Assembly (NCBI GenBank): GCA_902363145.1
Contig: CABIZB010000001.1
Location: 186,001 to 250,000 of the forward strand
Direction of reading: 5' to 3'
Origin: Oscillospiraceae bacterium
Lineage (GTDB): Bacteria; Bacillota; Clostridia; Oscillospirales; Ruminococcaceae
Length of the DNA: 64,000 nucleotides
Part shown: piece after piece, positions 26,912 to 34,924 of the stretch
Position numbering within the stretch: the first letter of the stretch is position 1
How the letters are laid out: each line of letters begins with the position of its first letter
Notes under the pieces: model-generated
What the model saw: the letters and a program-made list of their open reading frames with translations, nothing else
Database searches by the model: none
What the model was told of the DNA's origin: nothing
Position numbers and translations under genes: made by a program

Positions 26912-27739
26912 ATGAACGGTTTTATCTGCCCTGTGTGCGGCAAAAGCCTTGAAATAAAAGAAAAAAGCTATGTGTGCGAAAACCGCCACAGCTTTGATAT
27001 CTCCTCCAAGGGATATGTTAATCTGCTGCTTTCGGGTCAGATGAACGCAAAGCTCCCGGGAGACAACAAGATGATGGTGAACGCCAGGACGGAATTTCTG
27101 TCAAAGGGCTATTATTCCCATCTTGCGCAGGCCGTGTGCGATGCCGTGTGTGTGCATTTCCACGGCGGCGTTCTTCTTGATGCAGGCTGCGGCGAGGGCT
27201 ATTATACGGAAGAGATATTTAAGGCAATAAGCGGGAATAAATACGGCTTTAAGCTGCTGGGCATTGATATCTCAAAATTTGCCTGCGCCCATGCGGCAAG
27301 GCGGCTGAAGGGTCAGCCTCAGTGCGAGGTGGCGGCGGCAAGCATTTTTCATCTTCCGCTGGCGGACGGCTCTGTGGATATGGCAGTGACTATGTTTGCA
27401 CCGTTCTGTCGGGAAGAATTCTGCCGTGTGATAAAAAGCAGGGGATATCTTATAATGGCTATCCCTGCGGAGGATCATCTTATGAGCCTTAAAGCTGCGG
27501 TGTATGATAAGCCCTATAAAAATCAGACTGCCGATTATGAGGTGGAGGGCTTTGACTTCCTTGAAAGCAGGAAAATATCACGGAGCATTTTCATTGATAA
27601 TCCAAAGGATATACAAAGCCTGTTTTCCATGACCCCTTATTACTACAAAACAGGCGAAGAGGGCCACAGGCGGCTTGAAGCCCTTGAGTCTCTTGAAACG
27701 GAAGCATCATTCGAGGTGCTTATTTATAAAAGAAAATAA
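26912..27739 (+). CDS. 23S rRNA (guanine-N1)-methyltransferase, RlmA type
   Basis: The protein starts with a zinc finger, CPVCGKSLEI then CENRH, typical of RlmA (G745/G748) enzymes, followed by SKGYVNLL and a class I SAM domain with LLDAGCGEGYY. Conserved GDNKMMVNARTEFL links the two parts. The ATG at 26912 is preceded by AAAGGA and marks the zinc finger start; a longer reading frame from 26852 lacks a site and overlaps NIF3. Length is 275 residues. Whether it modifies G745 or G748 cannot be told. Confidence 0.88.
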   Translation: MNGFICPVCGKSLEIKEKSYVCENRHSFDISSKGYVNLLLSGQMNAKLPGDNKMMVNARTEFLSKGYYSHLAQAVCDAVCVHFHGGVLLDAGCGEGYYTEEIFKAISGNKYGFKLLGIDISKFACAHAARRLKGQPQCEVAAASIFHLPLADGSVDMAVTMFAPFCREEFCRVIKSRGYLIMAIPAEDHLMSLKAAVYDKPYKNQTADYEVEGFDFLESRKISRSIFIDNPKDIQSLFSMTPYYYKTGEEGHRRLEALESLETEASFEVLIYKRK

Positions 27740-27811
27740 GTTTATGACATGACAGGCGGCATAATATGAGAATGAAAAGCACACTTGACGATAGGAAAGG
27801 AACTGATATAA

Positions 27812-29554
27812 ATGGCTCTTGACGGAGCGTTTCTCCTGGCGGTAAAGCAGGAGCTTCAGCCTCTTGTGGGCGGAAGAATAGAAAAGGTCTATCAGCCCTC
27901 CAAGGAGGAGGCTGTTATTGCAATAAGAACGAGAACGGGAAGCAGCAGGGTGCTTATCTGCGCAGGTGCAAATTCCGCAAGGATACACATTACAAACAGT
28001 CAGATAGAAAACCCCAAGGTGCCTCCCATGTTCTGTATGCTGCTGAGAAAGCACCTTGGCAGCGGCAAGCTCATTGACATACGGCAGGACGGTCTGGAAA
28101 GAATACTTTTCCTTGATTTTGAGACCGTAAACGAGCTGGGCGATGTGGTCATAATCACCCTTGCAGTGGAAATAATGGGCAAATATTCCAACCTTATCGT
28201 TATAAACGAGAACGGAAAGATAATCGACAGCTTAAAGCGTGTTGATGATGCCATGAGCCGTGAAAGACTTGTGCTTCCCGGCATGACCTACACCGCTCCT
28301 CCCCGTGGGGACAGGCTCAACTTCCTTATCGCACCCGAAGAGGAGATGCGCATGAGGATAGCTGCGGCAAGCGGCAAATCAGCCGCAAAGTGCCTTATCG
28401 GCATTTTTGAGGGCATTTCCCCCATACTTGCAAGGGAATGGCTTTTCCGTGCCTGCGGCTCCAACGATATCACTACCGACGAGCTGGACAGCGATACCCT
28501 TACAAAGCTTATCGCCGAAATAATGTCCACCCGTGACGATTATCTCAGCGGCAGGAGAAAATACACCATTCTTACCGATAATGACGGCAATCTTAAAGAT
28601 TTCTGCTTTATTGACATCACCCAGTACGGCGGACTGATGAAAGCCTCCTACTGCGAGACCGCAGGGGAAACGCTGGATAAATTCTATCACGACCGTGACA
28701 GCACAGCCCGCATGAAGCAGAGGTACGGCGACCTTTACCGCCTGCTTTCCAACACTGCCGACAGGATACGCAGAAGAACGGAAAATCAGCGGCAGGAGCT
28801 GAAAATATCCGAGGAAAGGGATATTTTGAAGCTCAAGGGCGACCTTATTTCCGCAAATCTTTATCAGCTCAAAAAGGGAATGAAGGACTTCACTTGCGTG
28901 AATTTCTACGATGAAAACGCCGGAGAGATTACCGTGGAGCTTGACCCATCGCTTACTCCCTCCCAGAATATGCAGAAGTATTACGGCGGCTACCGCAAGG
29001 CAGATACGGCGGAAAAGCGGCTGAAAGTACAGATAGCTCAGGGCGAAAGCGAGCTGAAATACATCGAAAGCGTGTCCGATGCACTTTCCCGTGCTTCCAC
29101 GGAAAATGATGTTAACGAGCTGAGAGCCGAGCTTGCGGAGCAGGGTTATATCCGTATGCAGAGAGGCAAGCAGAAGCCCCCCAAGGCGGCTCCTCCCATA
29201 TCATTTTCCTCTCCCGACGGCTATGAGATACTTGTGGGACGAAACAACAAGCAGAACGATGTTCTTACTCTTAAAACTGCTGAGAAAACTGATATCTGGC
29301 TCCACACCAAGGATATTACAGGCTCTCACGTTATAATCAGAGCAAGGGGCGAGCAGGTCCCCGATGAGACCATATACTACGCCGCACGAATTGCCGCCGC
29401 CTACAGCAGCGCAAGAAATTCGGCTCAGGTGCCCGTTGATTATGTTCCTGCAAAGCAGGTAAAAAAGCCTGCGGGAGCAAAGCCCGGAATGGTCATATTC
29501 ACAGGCAACAGGACTCTTTACGTTACCCCTCTTGACCCAAATGCAGACAAATAA
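27812..29554 (+). CDS. rqcH: Rqc2 homolog RqcH (NFACT protein)
   Basis: RqcH binds stalled 50S-peptidyl-tRNA complexes and adds alanine tails that mark nascent chains for decay. The 580-residue protein begins MALDGAFLLAVKQELQPL, continues GGRIEKVYQPSKEE, and has the NFACT-N fold, a coiled-coil middle (about residues 290-420), and the NFACT-R domain, recognised by ILVGRNNKQNDVLT, IWLHTKDITGSHV and KPGMVIFTG. Older annotations call this family fibronectin-binding protein. AGGAAAGGAA precedes the ATG. Confidence 0.95.
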   Translation: MALDGAFLLAVKQELQPLVGGRIEKVYQPSKEEAVIAIRTRTGSSRVLICAGANSARIHITNSQIENPKVPPMFCMLLRKHLGSGKLIDIRQDGLERILFLDFETVNELGDVVIITLAVEIMGKYSNLIVINENGKIIDSLKRVDDAMSRERLVLPGMTYTAPPRGDRLNFLIAPEEEMRMRIAAASGKSAAKCLIGIFEGISPILAREWLFRACGSNDITTDELDSDTLTKLIAEIMSTRDDYLSGRRKYTILTDNDGNLKDFCFIDITQYGGLMKASYCETAGETLDKFYHDRDSTARMKQRYGDLYRLLSNTADRIRRRTENQRQELKISEERDILKLKGDLISANLYQLKKGMKDFTCVNFYDENAGEITVELDPSLTPSQNMQKYYGGYRKADTAEKRLKVQIAQGESELKYIESVSDALSRASTENDVNELRAELAEQGYIRMQRGKQKPPKAAPPISFSSPDGYEILVGRNNKQNDVLTLKTAEKTDIWLHTKDITGSHVIIRARGEQVPDETIYYAARIAAAYSSARNSAQVPVDYVPAKQVKKPAGAKPGMVIFTGNRTLYVTPLDPNADK

Positions 29555-29673
29555 ACATTACAGAAAAGGTGATTTATACTGACAGCTGACAGGTGCGAAT
29601 TTACCGCAGTCGGCAGCATTACCTAGCCTGCGGACGAGCATTGCAGAAGATAAAACTGAAAGGAACGGTCATA

Positions 29674-30807
29674 ATGAAGATACTCCACACCTCCGACCTG
29701 CATATCGGCATTTCGCTGTTCGGCGAGGATATGCTCCCATATCAGGATAAGATAGGGGAGAGCCTTTGCGCTGCCGCCGTTGAATGCGGTGCGGACTGCG
29801 TAATCATTGCGGGCGATGTGTATGACAGCGCCGTTGTTGCGGGTGAAGCGGTAAAATGCTGGGACAGGCTGTGCGAAAAGCTTTTTTCGGGCGGCAGGGA
29901 TATCCCCGTGATAATCATTGCGGGAAACCATGATTCCGCTCCAAGGCTGTCGGTAAATTCGGGATTGCTGGAAAACTGCGGGCTGTATATCCGTGGCAGC
30001 TTTCGTGACTATATGAAGCCGATCTCCGTAGGCGATGCGGATATCTACTGCATACCGTGGTTCAACATTGCCGAGGTGCGTGAGCTTTTTTCCGACAGGG
30101 AGATAAAGACCTGCACCGACGCTTTTCTTGCCATGACCGACGATATAAAAAGCTCATGGGACAAATCAAAAAAGCACATCATCGTCGCCCACTGCTTTGT
30201 TACGGGAGCGGCAATATCCGACAGCGAAAGGGCTTCCAAGGGTGCGGAGATATCCGCAGGAGGAGCGCAGATGGTGTCGGCAGATGTGTTTGCGGGTTTT
30301 GATTATATAGCTCTGGGGCATCTTCACCGTGCCCAGACAATAAAATGCTCAGCTGATGAAAACACGGCAGTGCGCTACAGCGGAACTCCCATTCCATACA
30401 GCTTTTCCGAGGCAGGACAGGCAAAGACATATACTGTTTTTGATACGGAGGTCGGCATTTCAGAGCTTGCCGCTCCAAGCTCGCTCTCTCTCATTACCGT
30501 AAAGGGCAGCTATGACGAAGTAATGGCGGCGGAAGTTCCCGAGGACGCATATGTGAGGGTTATCCTTACCGACCGTTCATCGTCAGCAGGACTTTACGAG
30601 AATATCCGTGACAGATTCCCACGTATGCTCCGTCTGGAATGTGCAAGAAAGGTATCCGCATCGGCAGATGACAGCGACAGCCGAATTTCCGAAATGTCCG
30701 TTTCGGAAGCGGAACTGGCGGAAAAATATCTGCGTGACTGCTTCGGCAGAGAGATAACCGAGCGTCAGCTGGGCTGGCTTGAAGAGGCTATGAAAGAAGA
30801 GGAATGA
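29674..30807 (+). CDS. sbcD: Exonuclease SbcD-type metallophosphoesterase
   Basis: SbcD is the nuclease subunit of SbcCD (Mre11-Rad50 type), which trims hairpins and blocked ends. The 377-residue protein has all phosphoesterase motifs: LHTSDLHIG at the start, IAGDVYDS, IIAGNHDS, VAHCFV and ALGHLHRAQ. The ATG at 29674 with AAAGGAAC upstream fits the family start. The ATPase partner SbcC normally follows directly; here an AraC-GGDEF gene follows instead and sbcC is not in the window, so this subunit is orphaned locally. Confidence 0.88.
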   Translation: MKILHTSDLHIGISLFGEDMLPYQDKIGESLCAAAVECGADCVIIAGDVYDSAVVAGEAVKCWDRLCEKLFSGGRDIPVIIIAGNHDSAPRLSVNSGLLENCGLYIRGSFRDYMKPISVGDADIYCIPWFNIAEVRELFSDREIKTCTDAFLAMTDDIKSSWDKSKKHIIVAHCFVTGAAISDSERASKGAEISAGGAQMVSADVFAGFDYIALGHLHRAQTIKCSADENTAVRYSGTPIPYSFSEAGQAKTYTVFDTEVGISELAAPSSLSLITVKGSYDEVMAAEVPEDAYVRVILTDRSSSAGLYENIRDRFPRMLRLECARKVSASADDSDSRISEMSVSEAELAEKYLRDCFGREITERQLGWLEEAMKEEE

Positions 30808-30890
30808 TATAATTACTCAAAAAATCAAGCAGACATTCTTTTTATAGATTATAATTAAGATGTGATCACAGACAGAAAGGAAATGAACAT

Positions 30891-31682
30891 ATGAACAATT
30901 TGCAGCTGCTGGCACATGCGCTTTCGTATATGGAAGAGCATATGTCCGAAAGTCTCAGGACGGAAGATATCGCCGCAGGCTGCTATTGCTCAAAGTCCTC
31001 TCTGGAAAAGCTTTTCCGAAACGTCAACAACATATCTGTGCATGATTATATCGTGCGGAGAAAAATGGTCATCGCCGCAAAGGAGCTTCAGGCGGGCAGC
31101 GCAAATATACTGGAGCTTGCACTGTCACTGGGATATAACTCCAACGAGGCGTTTACCAGAGCGTTCAGACGGGTGTGGAACTGCAATCCATCGGAATACA
31201 GCACAAAATACCGATTTTCGGGGCTGTACCCCAGACTGTCCTCCACGCCCTTGGAAGGAGAGTTTTCTATGAAAAAGAATGTAGATATCAGCGAGCTTTA
31301 CGACCTTTTTACCCAGCGCCGCAGCTGCTGCTTTGTGTGCTGCGATATCAAGGGGCTTATCCCCATAAACGACATTTCACGAAAAGCAGGCGACCTTGCC
31401 ATAATCGAGTCCATGAAGCGCATTTCCGAAGCGGCAGGGGAGAATGACTTGGTTTTCCGCATAGGCGGAGACGAATTCGTGCTTCTTACCGATTCGGCGG
31501 ACACGGCTTATGCCGAAAGCATTGCAAAGAAAATATCGGACAAAAACGGCATCGGATTTGATTTTGAGGGGCGTATGATACCCCTTGACCTGCACGTTTC
31601 CGTAACAAAATGCGAGGAGCCTGTTATAAAGTACAACGAACTTTTTGCAAAGCTTCACAGCTCTATCGACCACAATAAATAA
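30891..31682 (+). CDS. AraC-type DNA-binding protein fused to a GGDEF-like domain
   Basis: The N-terminal 110 residues form an AraC/XylS double helix-turn-helix: SESLRTEDIAAGCYCSKSSL, ISVHDYIVRRKMVIA, and ILELALSLGYNSNEAFTRAF ending in CNPSEYS. The C-terminal part (about 135-260) is a GGDEF-like domain with an intact GGDEF at residues 192-196 (FRIGGDEFVLL), but the upstream metal and substrate motif reads CDIKGLIPIND, in which the usual second aspartate and the F-K are altered. It may bind or make cyclic-di-GMP, or be inactive. Divergent from nothing; it converges on the GH5 gene. Confidence 0.85.
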   Translation: MNNLQLLAHALSYMEEHMSESLRTEDIAAGCYCSKSSLEKLFRNVNNISVHDYIVRRKMVIAAKELQAGSANILELALSLGYNSNEAFTRAFRRVWNCNPSEYSTKYRFSGLYPRLSSTPLEGEFSMKKNVDISELYDLFTQRRSCCFVCCDIKGLIPINDISRKAGDLAIIESMKRISEAAGENDLVFRIGGDEFVLLTDSADTAYAESIAKKISDKNGIGFDFEGRMIPLDLHVSVTKCEEPVIKYNELFAKLHSSIDHNK

Positions 31683-31686
31683 TAAC

Positions 31687-31716
31687 AGCCCTCGCCTGCA
31701 TATGCGGACGGGGGCT
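31687..31716. terminator. Bidirectional terminator between AraC-GGDEF and GH5 genes
   Basis: Inverted repeat AGCCCTCG ... CGGGGGCT with an inner GCATATGC palindrome, located between two converging genes; flanking T or A runs are short. Confidence 0.6.
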
Positions 31717-31731
31717 GACTTATTTTACGGA

Positions 31732-32883
31732 TTATTCGGCAGCGGTCTCGGCTGCTGCTTTTTTGCCAATGGGATAGATCTTGTCGGGAATGTAATCATA
31801 CATTGCGTTGGTAGCGGTCCGGGTCAGATCGTAGCGGTACCAGCTGTAATCCTCTTCAACGGGATCCATCCATACCATAACACCGTTCCAGCCGTTGTCA
31901 TATGCTGCCTTGTATTCCTCGGTAAGTGTCATCTTGCTTTCCTTTTCATCATCGTTGGAAGCTTCTCCAAGGAGTGTGGGCTTTGTGCCGTCAAGACCGA
32001 AGTCTGTGGGTGAGCCTGAGTAGGGGAAGCCGAAGTAGGGCTTTTCCCACATATAGAAATGGGGGCTGTAGAAGTCCACATAAGCCTTGTCATTGCCTGT
32101 AACTTCTTTAAGGTGCTCGTCGGAAACGATGTTGCCCTCGTACTTGTCGGAGTTGTATCTTACCATGCCGAAGCCGACAGTTACAAGAGTATCGGAGTTT
32201 TCGTGGATAGTTGCGGCGCACTTTCCGAAGAAGTATGAAAGGCCGTTCCAGTCAAGCTGACCACACTCTGCGTTCTCATGCACCCAGTCAGGCTCGTTCA
32301 TAAGGTCAATGGCGAAAAGATACTCGTTGGAGCCGTATCTCTTGCAGAACTCGGCAACATATGTATCTGCATATGCGTCGGTAAGCTCCTTTGATGAAAC
32401 AAGGTTTCTCCACTTGTCATAGCCTGCGTTCGGCTCTTTGAAGTGGTCGAAGGAGGTGAGGGTAGCCATAACGTAAACGCCGTGCTTTTCAGCCATTTCA
32501 AAAAGCTTGTCAAGGTCAGTCCAGTGGCCTTCCCTTATTTCCTTTATCTCGCCTGTGGTCTTAAGGCGGATAATGCTCTCGCCTGCACAGTTTATCCATA
32601 TTCTTGTGCAGTTGATGTTATCCTCCGCAAGCTGAGCAAAGGCTCCGTCCCAGAATTCTGCGTCCATGTTTCCCGTGAAGTCGTTCCAGTTGTGCCATGG
32701 TGTGTTGCAGCCGTTTATCCACAGCTCCTTGCCGTCCACCATGAACTTTGTTCCGTCAACAGTGACACGGGCGGAAGCAGTCTCTTCGGGTGCCGCTTCA
32801 TCTGCCTTGCCGCAGGACGAGAACGAAAAGAGCATGACCATTGACATTGCTGCAGCAGCGGCTCTTTTTGCAAATGTGTTCAT
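31732..32883 (-). CDS. Glycoside hydrolase family 5 lipoprotein (beta-mannanase/cellulase-like)
   Basis: A secreted lipoprotein of 383 residues. The signal peptide ends in a lipobox FSSC with C24 as the lipidated residue. The catalytic barrel shows TRIWINCAGE, the acid/base in LMNEPDW (E197), SPHFYMWE, and the nucleophile in LLGEAS (E307), consistent with family 5 clan A enzymes acting on beta-mannan or related glucans. No carbohydrate-binding module or dockerin is present, so it acts as a single domain at the cell surface. It starts only 18 bases after smsB with AGGAGG and no promoter between, so it appears to be part of the iron-sulfur operon. Confidence 0.85.
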   Translation of the reverse strand: MNTFAKRAAAAAMSMVMLFSFSSCGKADEAAPEETASARVTVDGTKFMVDGKELWINGCNTPWHNWNDFTGNMDAEFWDGAFAQLAEDNINCTRIWINCAGESIIRLKTTGEIKEIREGHWTDLDKLFEMAEKHGVYVMATLTSFDHFKEPNAGYDKWRNLVSSKELTDAYADTYVAEFCKRYGSNEYLFAIDLMNEPDWVHENAECGQLDWNGLSYFFGKCAATIHENSDTLVTVGFGMVRYNSDKYEGNIVSDEHLKEVTGNDKAYVDFYSPHFYMWEKPYFGFPYSGSPTDFGLDGTKPTLLGEASNDDEKESKMTLTEEYKAAYDNGWNGVMVWMDPVEEDYSWYRYDLTRTATNAMYDYIPDKIYPIGKKAAAETAAE

Positions 32884-32901
32884 TTTACAAAACTCCTCCT
32901 A

Positions 32902-33819
32902 TTATTTCAGGAAGCCATCGATGATCTTTCTTTCAGCTTCCTCTTCTGTAAGACCAAGTGTGCAGAGCTTGATTATCTGCTCGCCTGCGATTTTTCCGAT
33001 AGCCGCCTCATGGATAAGCGAAGCGTCTATGCAGGCAGCGTTCAGTGCGGGAGATGCGTTTACACGGCCGTTTTCCGCAAGGATAGCGTCACATTCGGAG
33101 TGACCTGTGCAGCGGCAGTTGCCCTCGATGACCGAGATATATTCCTGATAGGAATTTCCCCTTGCAACGGAGCGGGAAACAAGGTCAGCCGCACTTCCGT
33201 CACCGTCAAGTGAAACGTTGAATACGGACTTTGCCCTTTCGTCGCCGTCGGTGAGAAGCCTTTCTCTTATTACAAGCTTTGCGCCAGCACCGAGCTTTGC
33301 GTTGGTGGTTCGTGATGTGCTTGTAACGCCGCCCAGCTGAGAGGTGTCCATCTCCATATAAGCATTTTCGTCAAGAGTTGCATCGGTAACGGGGTCAATG
33401 CGCTTAGCGCCTGCGCCCTTTCCTGTGCCTAGGTGCTTTTCCTTGTAAAGCACCTTTGCGTTCTTGCCAACAAAGAAACGGTGGATACCGTTGTGGCGGG
33501 CTTCCTCTTCATCATCGGAATGAACGCCGCAGCCTGCCACAATAATGACATCTGCGCCCTCTTCAACAAAAAAGTCGTTATATACCAGATCATCAACTCC
33601 GCCGTGAGTTACACAGGCAGGGATATAAACAGTCTCCTGCTGTGCCTTGGAGCTGATAAAAATGTTGATTCCTGGGTTATCGGTCTTTGATTCTATTCTG
33701 ATATTTTCCGAGGACTGACGGCCTGCACAGCCGCTGTTCTCACGGATATTGTATGCGCCCTTGAATTTGCCGTCCCAGTCGGAGACGATCTCCAGAAGCT
33801 TTTCGGTTATATCGTTCAT
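32902..33819 (-). CDS. SufB/SufD-like iron-sulfur assembly scaffold (minimal SUF type)
   Basis: The 305-residue protein has the beta-helix SufBD core: ETVYIPACVTHGGVDDLVYN, DVIIVAGCGVHSDDEE, the HNGIHRFFVGKNAKV box, and the conserved C-terminal HSECDAIL...INASPAL...DASLIHEAAIGKI. It is shorter than SufB (about 470 residues). Together with the SufC-like ATPase it forms the two-gene minimal SUF-like arrangement (called SMS/SmsCB in recent literature), with no SufS, SufU or SufD beside it. It overlaps smsC by four bases. Confidence 0.85.
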   Translation of the reverse strand: MNDITEKLLEIVSDWDGKFKGAYNIRENSGCAGRQSSENIRIESKTDNPGINIFISSKAQQETVYIPACVTHGGVDDLVYNDFFVEEGADVIIVAGCGVHSDDEEEARHNGIHRFFVGKNAKVLYKEKHLGTGKGAGAKRIDPVTDATLDENAYMEMDTSQLGGVTSTSRTTNAKLGAGAKLVIRERLLTDGDERAKSVFNVSLDGDGSAADLVSRSVARGNSYQEYISVIEGNCRCTGHSECDAILAENGRVNASPALNAACIDASLIHEAAIGKIAGEQIIKLCTLGLTEEEAERKIIDGFLK

Positions 33820-34553
33820 GCCCTGACCTCCCTTTTAGCCTTGTCCATGGGACAGCGTTCTGTCTTTTCATCTGCAAGCAGAGTGGGCAGGACATCGTCC
33901 TTTTTGCCGCAGGTGCGAACCTTTCCGCCTGCAATGACAACGATGTTGTCCGCAATTTCCATGATCCTTTCTTGGTGGGAGATGACCAGCAGCGAGCGGC
34001 TGCCCTCTGCTTTAAGGCGCTCGAAAGCCTCGATAAGATTGGAGAAGCTCCACAGGTCGATGCCTGCCTCAGGCTCATCAAAAACCAGCATGGAAGCGTT
34101 CTTTCTTGCAAGAACGGTGGCTATCTCTATGCGCTTGCTCTCGCCGCCCGAAAGGCTGGAGTCAGCCTCTCTGTTGATATATTCCTTTGAGCAAAGACCT
34201 ACCTCGCCCAGCAGGGAACATACCTTGTCCCTTGGAAGCTTTTCCTCGGCGGAAAGCTCCAGCAGGTCAAGAACCGTAAGACCCTTGAAGCGGACAGGCT
34301 GCTGAAATGCGTATGCGATGCCCTTTTTGGCACGGTCGGTGATGCTGAGTTCGGTGATGTCCTCACCGTTGAGAAGTATTTTGCCCTCAGAGGGAGCGTA
34401 CAGACCTGCGATGACCTTTGCCAGCGATGTCTTTCCGCCTCCGTTGGGACCTGTTACAACAGTCAGCTGACCGTCGGGGATAGAAAGGCTAATGCCTTTT
34501 AATATTTCGCCGCCGTCGGGAAGCTGCCAGTGGATATTTTGAAGCTCCAGCAT
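33816..34553 (-). CDS. SufC-like ABC ATPase (minimal SUF type)
   Basis: The 245-residue ATPase drives conformational change in the SufB-like scaffold. Walker A is GPNGGGKT at residues 35-42, then AFQQPVRF in the Q-loop region typical of SufC, the signature LSGGESKR, and Walker B SMLVFDEPEAGIDLWS, which closely matches SufC rather than transport ATPases. It is the first gene of the operon, with a near-consensus promoter about 100 bases upstream, and overlaps the scaffold gene by four bases. The cytosolic location follows from the absence of any membrane partner. Confidence 0.88.
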   Translation of the reverse strand: MLELQNIHWQLPDGGEILKGISLSIPDGQLTVVTGPNGGGKTSLAKVIAGLYAPSEGKILLNGEDITELSITDRAKKGIAYAFQQPVRFKGLTVLDLLELSAEEKLPRDKVCSLLGEVGLCSKEYINREADSSLSGGESKRIEIATVLARKNASMLVFDEPEAGIDLWSFSNLIEAFERLKAEGSRSLLVISHQERIMEIADNIVVIAGGKVRTCGKKDDVLPTLLADEKTERCPMDKAKREVRA

Positions 34554-34654
34554 ATTTTTCCTCTTTTCTGTCTATTCGGTGCAGATGTAATATCTACTGT
34601 TTGAATAGGTTTAATATAAATTGTTGCGGAAAATCACATTTTCCACGCTGTTAT

Positions 34655-34683
34655 ATTATACTATATACATATATTTTTGTCAA
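34655..34683 (-). promoter_or_regulatory. Promoter of the SUF-like operon
   Basis: On the minus strand TTGACA (34683-34678), a 17-base AT-rich spacer and TATAAT (34660-34655). The predicted transcript begins near 34648 with a short hairpin (GGAAAAT-GTG-ATTTTCC, 34644-34628), which might be an operator or a 5' stabiliser. Confidence 0.85.
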
Positions 34684-34703
34684 GCAAAGAAAAATTATGC
34701 GGA

Positions 34704-34746
34704 TATGAAAAAAGCTCAGCTAAAAGTATAAGTCAGCTGAGCTTTT
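34704..34746 (-). terminator. Terminator of the 34925-36193 gene, displaced by a repeat element
   Basis: A perfect 12-base inverted repeat (AAAAGCTCAGCT / AGCTGAGCTTTT) with a 13-base loop; on the minus strand it ends in TTTTTT. A 163-base repeat element lies between it and the stop codon of its gene. Confidence 0.85.
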
Positions 34747-34754
34747 GAAATGTT

Positions 34755-34917
34755 AGAACCTGTCTTCATAAGAAATGTGTGCGGATTTTCGTGCATAATT
34801 TTGTTGCAGAGTAGGCAAAAATCCGCAGGCGGGCTTTCGCCCGGCAAGGATTTTTAACGCAGTCTGCGGCAAAATTTGCCGAAAAGACGTGCGCATATGC
34901 TTGTGAAGACGGGTTCT
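34755..34917 (-). repeat. 163-bp MITE-like element, copy 1
   Basis: The element is bounded by imperfect terminal inverted repeats of about 17 bases (AGAACCTGTCTTCATAAG at the low end, AGAACCCGTCTTCACAAG read from the other end). It has internal hairpins (GGGCTTTCGCCC; GGCAAATTTTGCC) and no reading frame. A second copy at 63589-63751 in the opposite orientation differs at only about two bases. Read from its AGAACCC end it follows the stop codon of the 34925-36193 gene by seven bases. Confidence 0.85.
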
Positions 34918-34924
34918 TATGATG

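Noticed and set aside
29555..29673. A tRNA or small RNA between rqcH and sbcD
   Set aside because: The 119 bases do not fold into a cloverleaf and show no promoter or terminator.
34755..34917. A small RNA gene or attC-like site
   Set aside because: Terminal inverted repeats and the near-identical second copy fit a mobile element better; no own promoter is visible.
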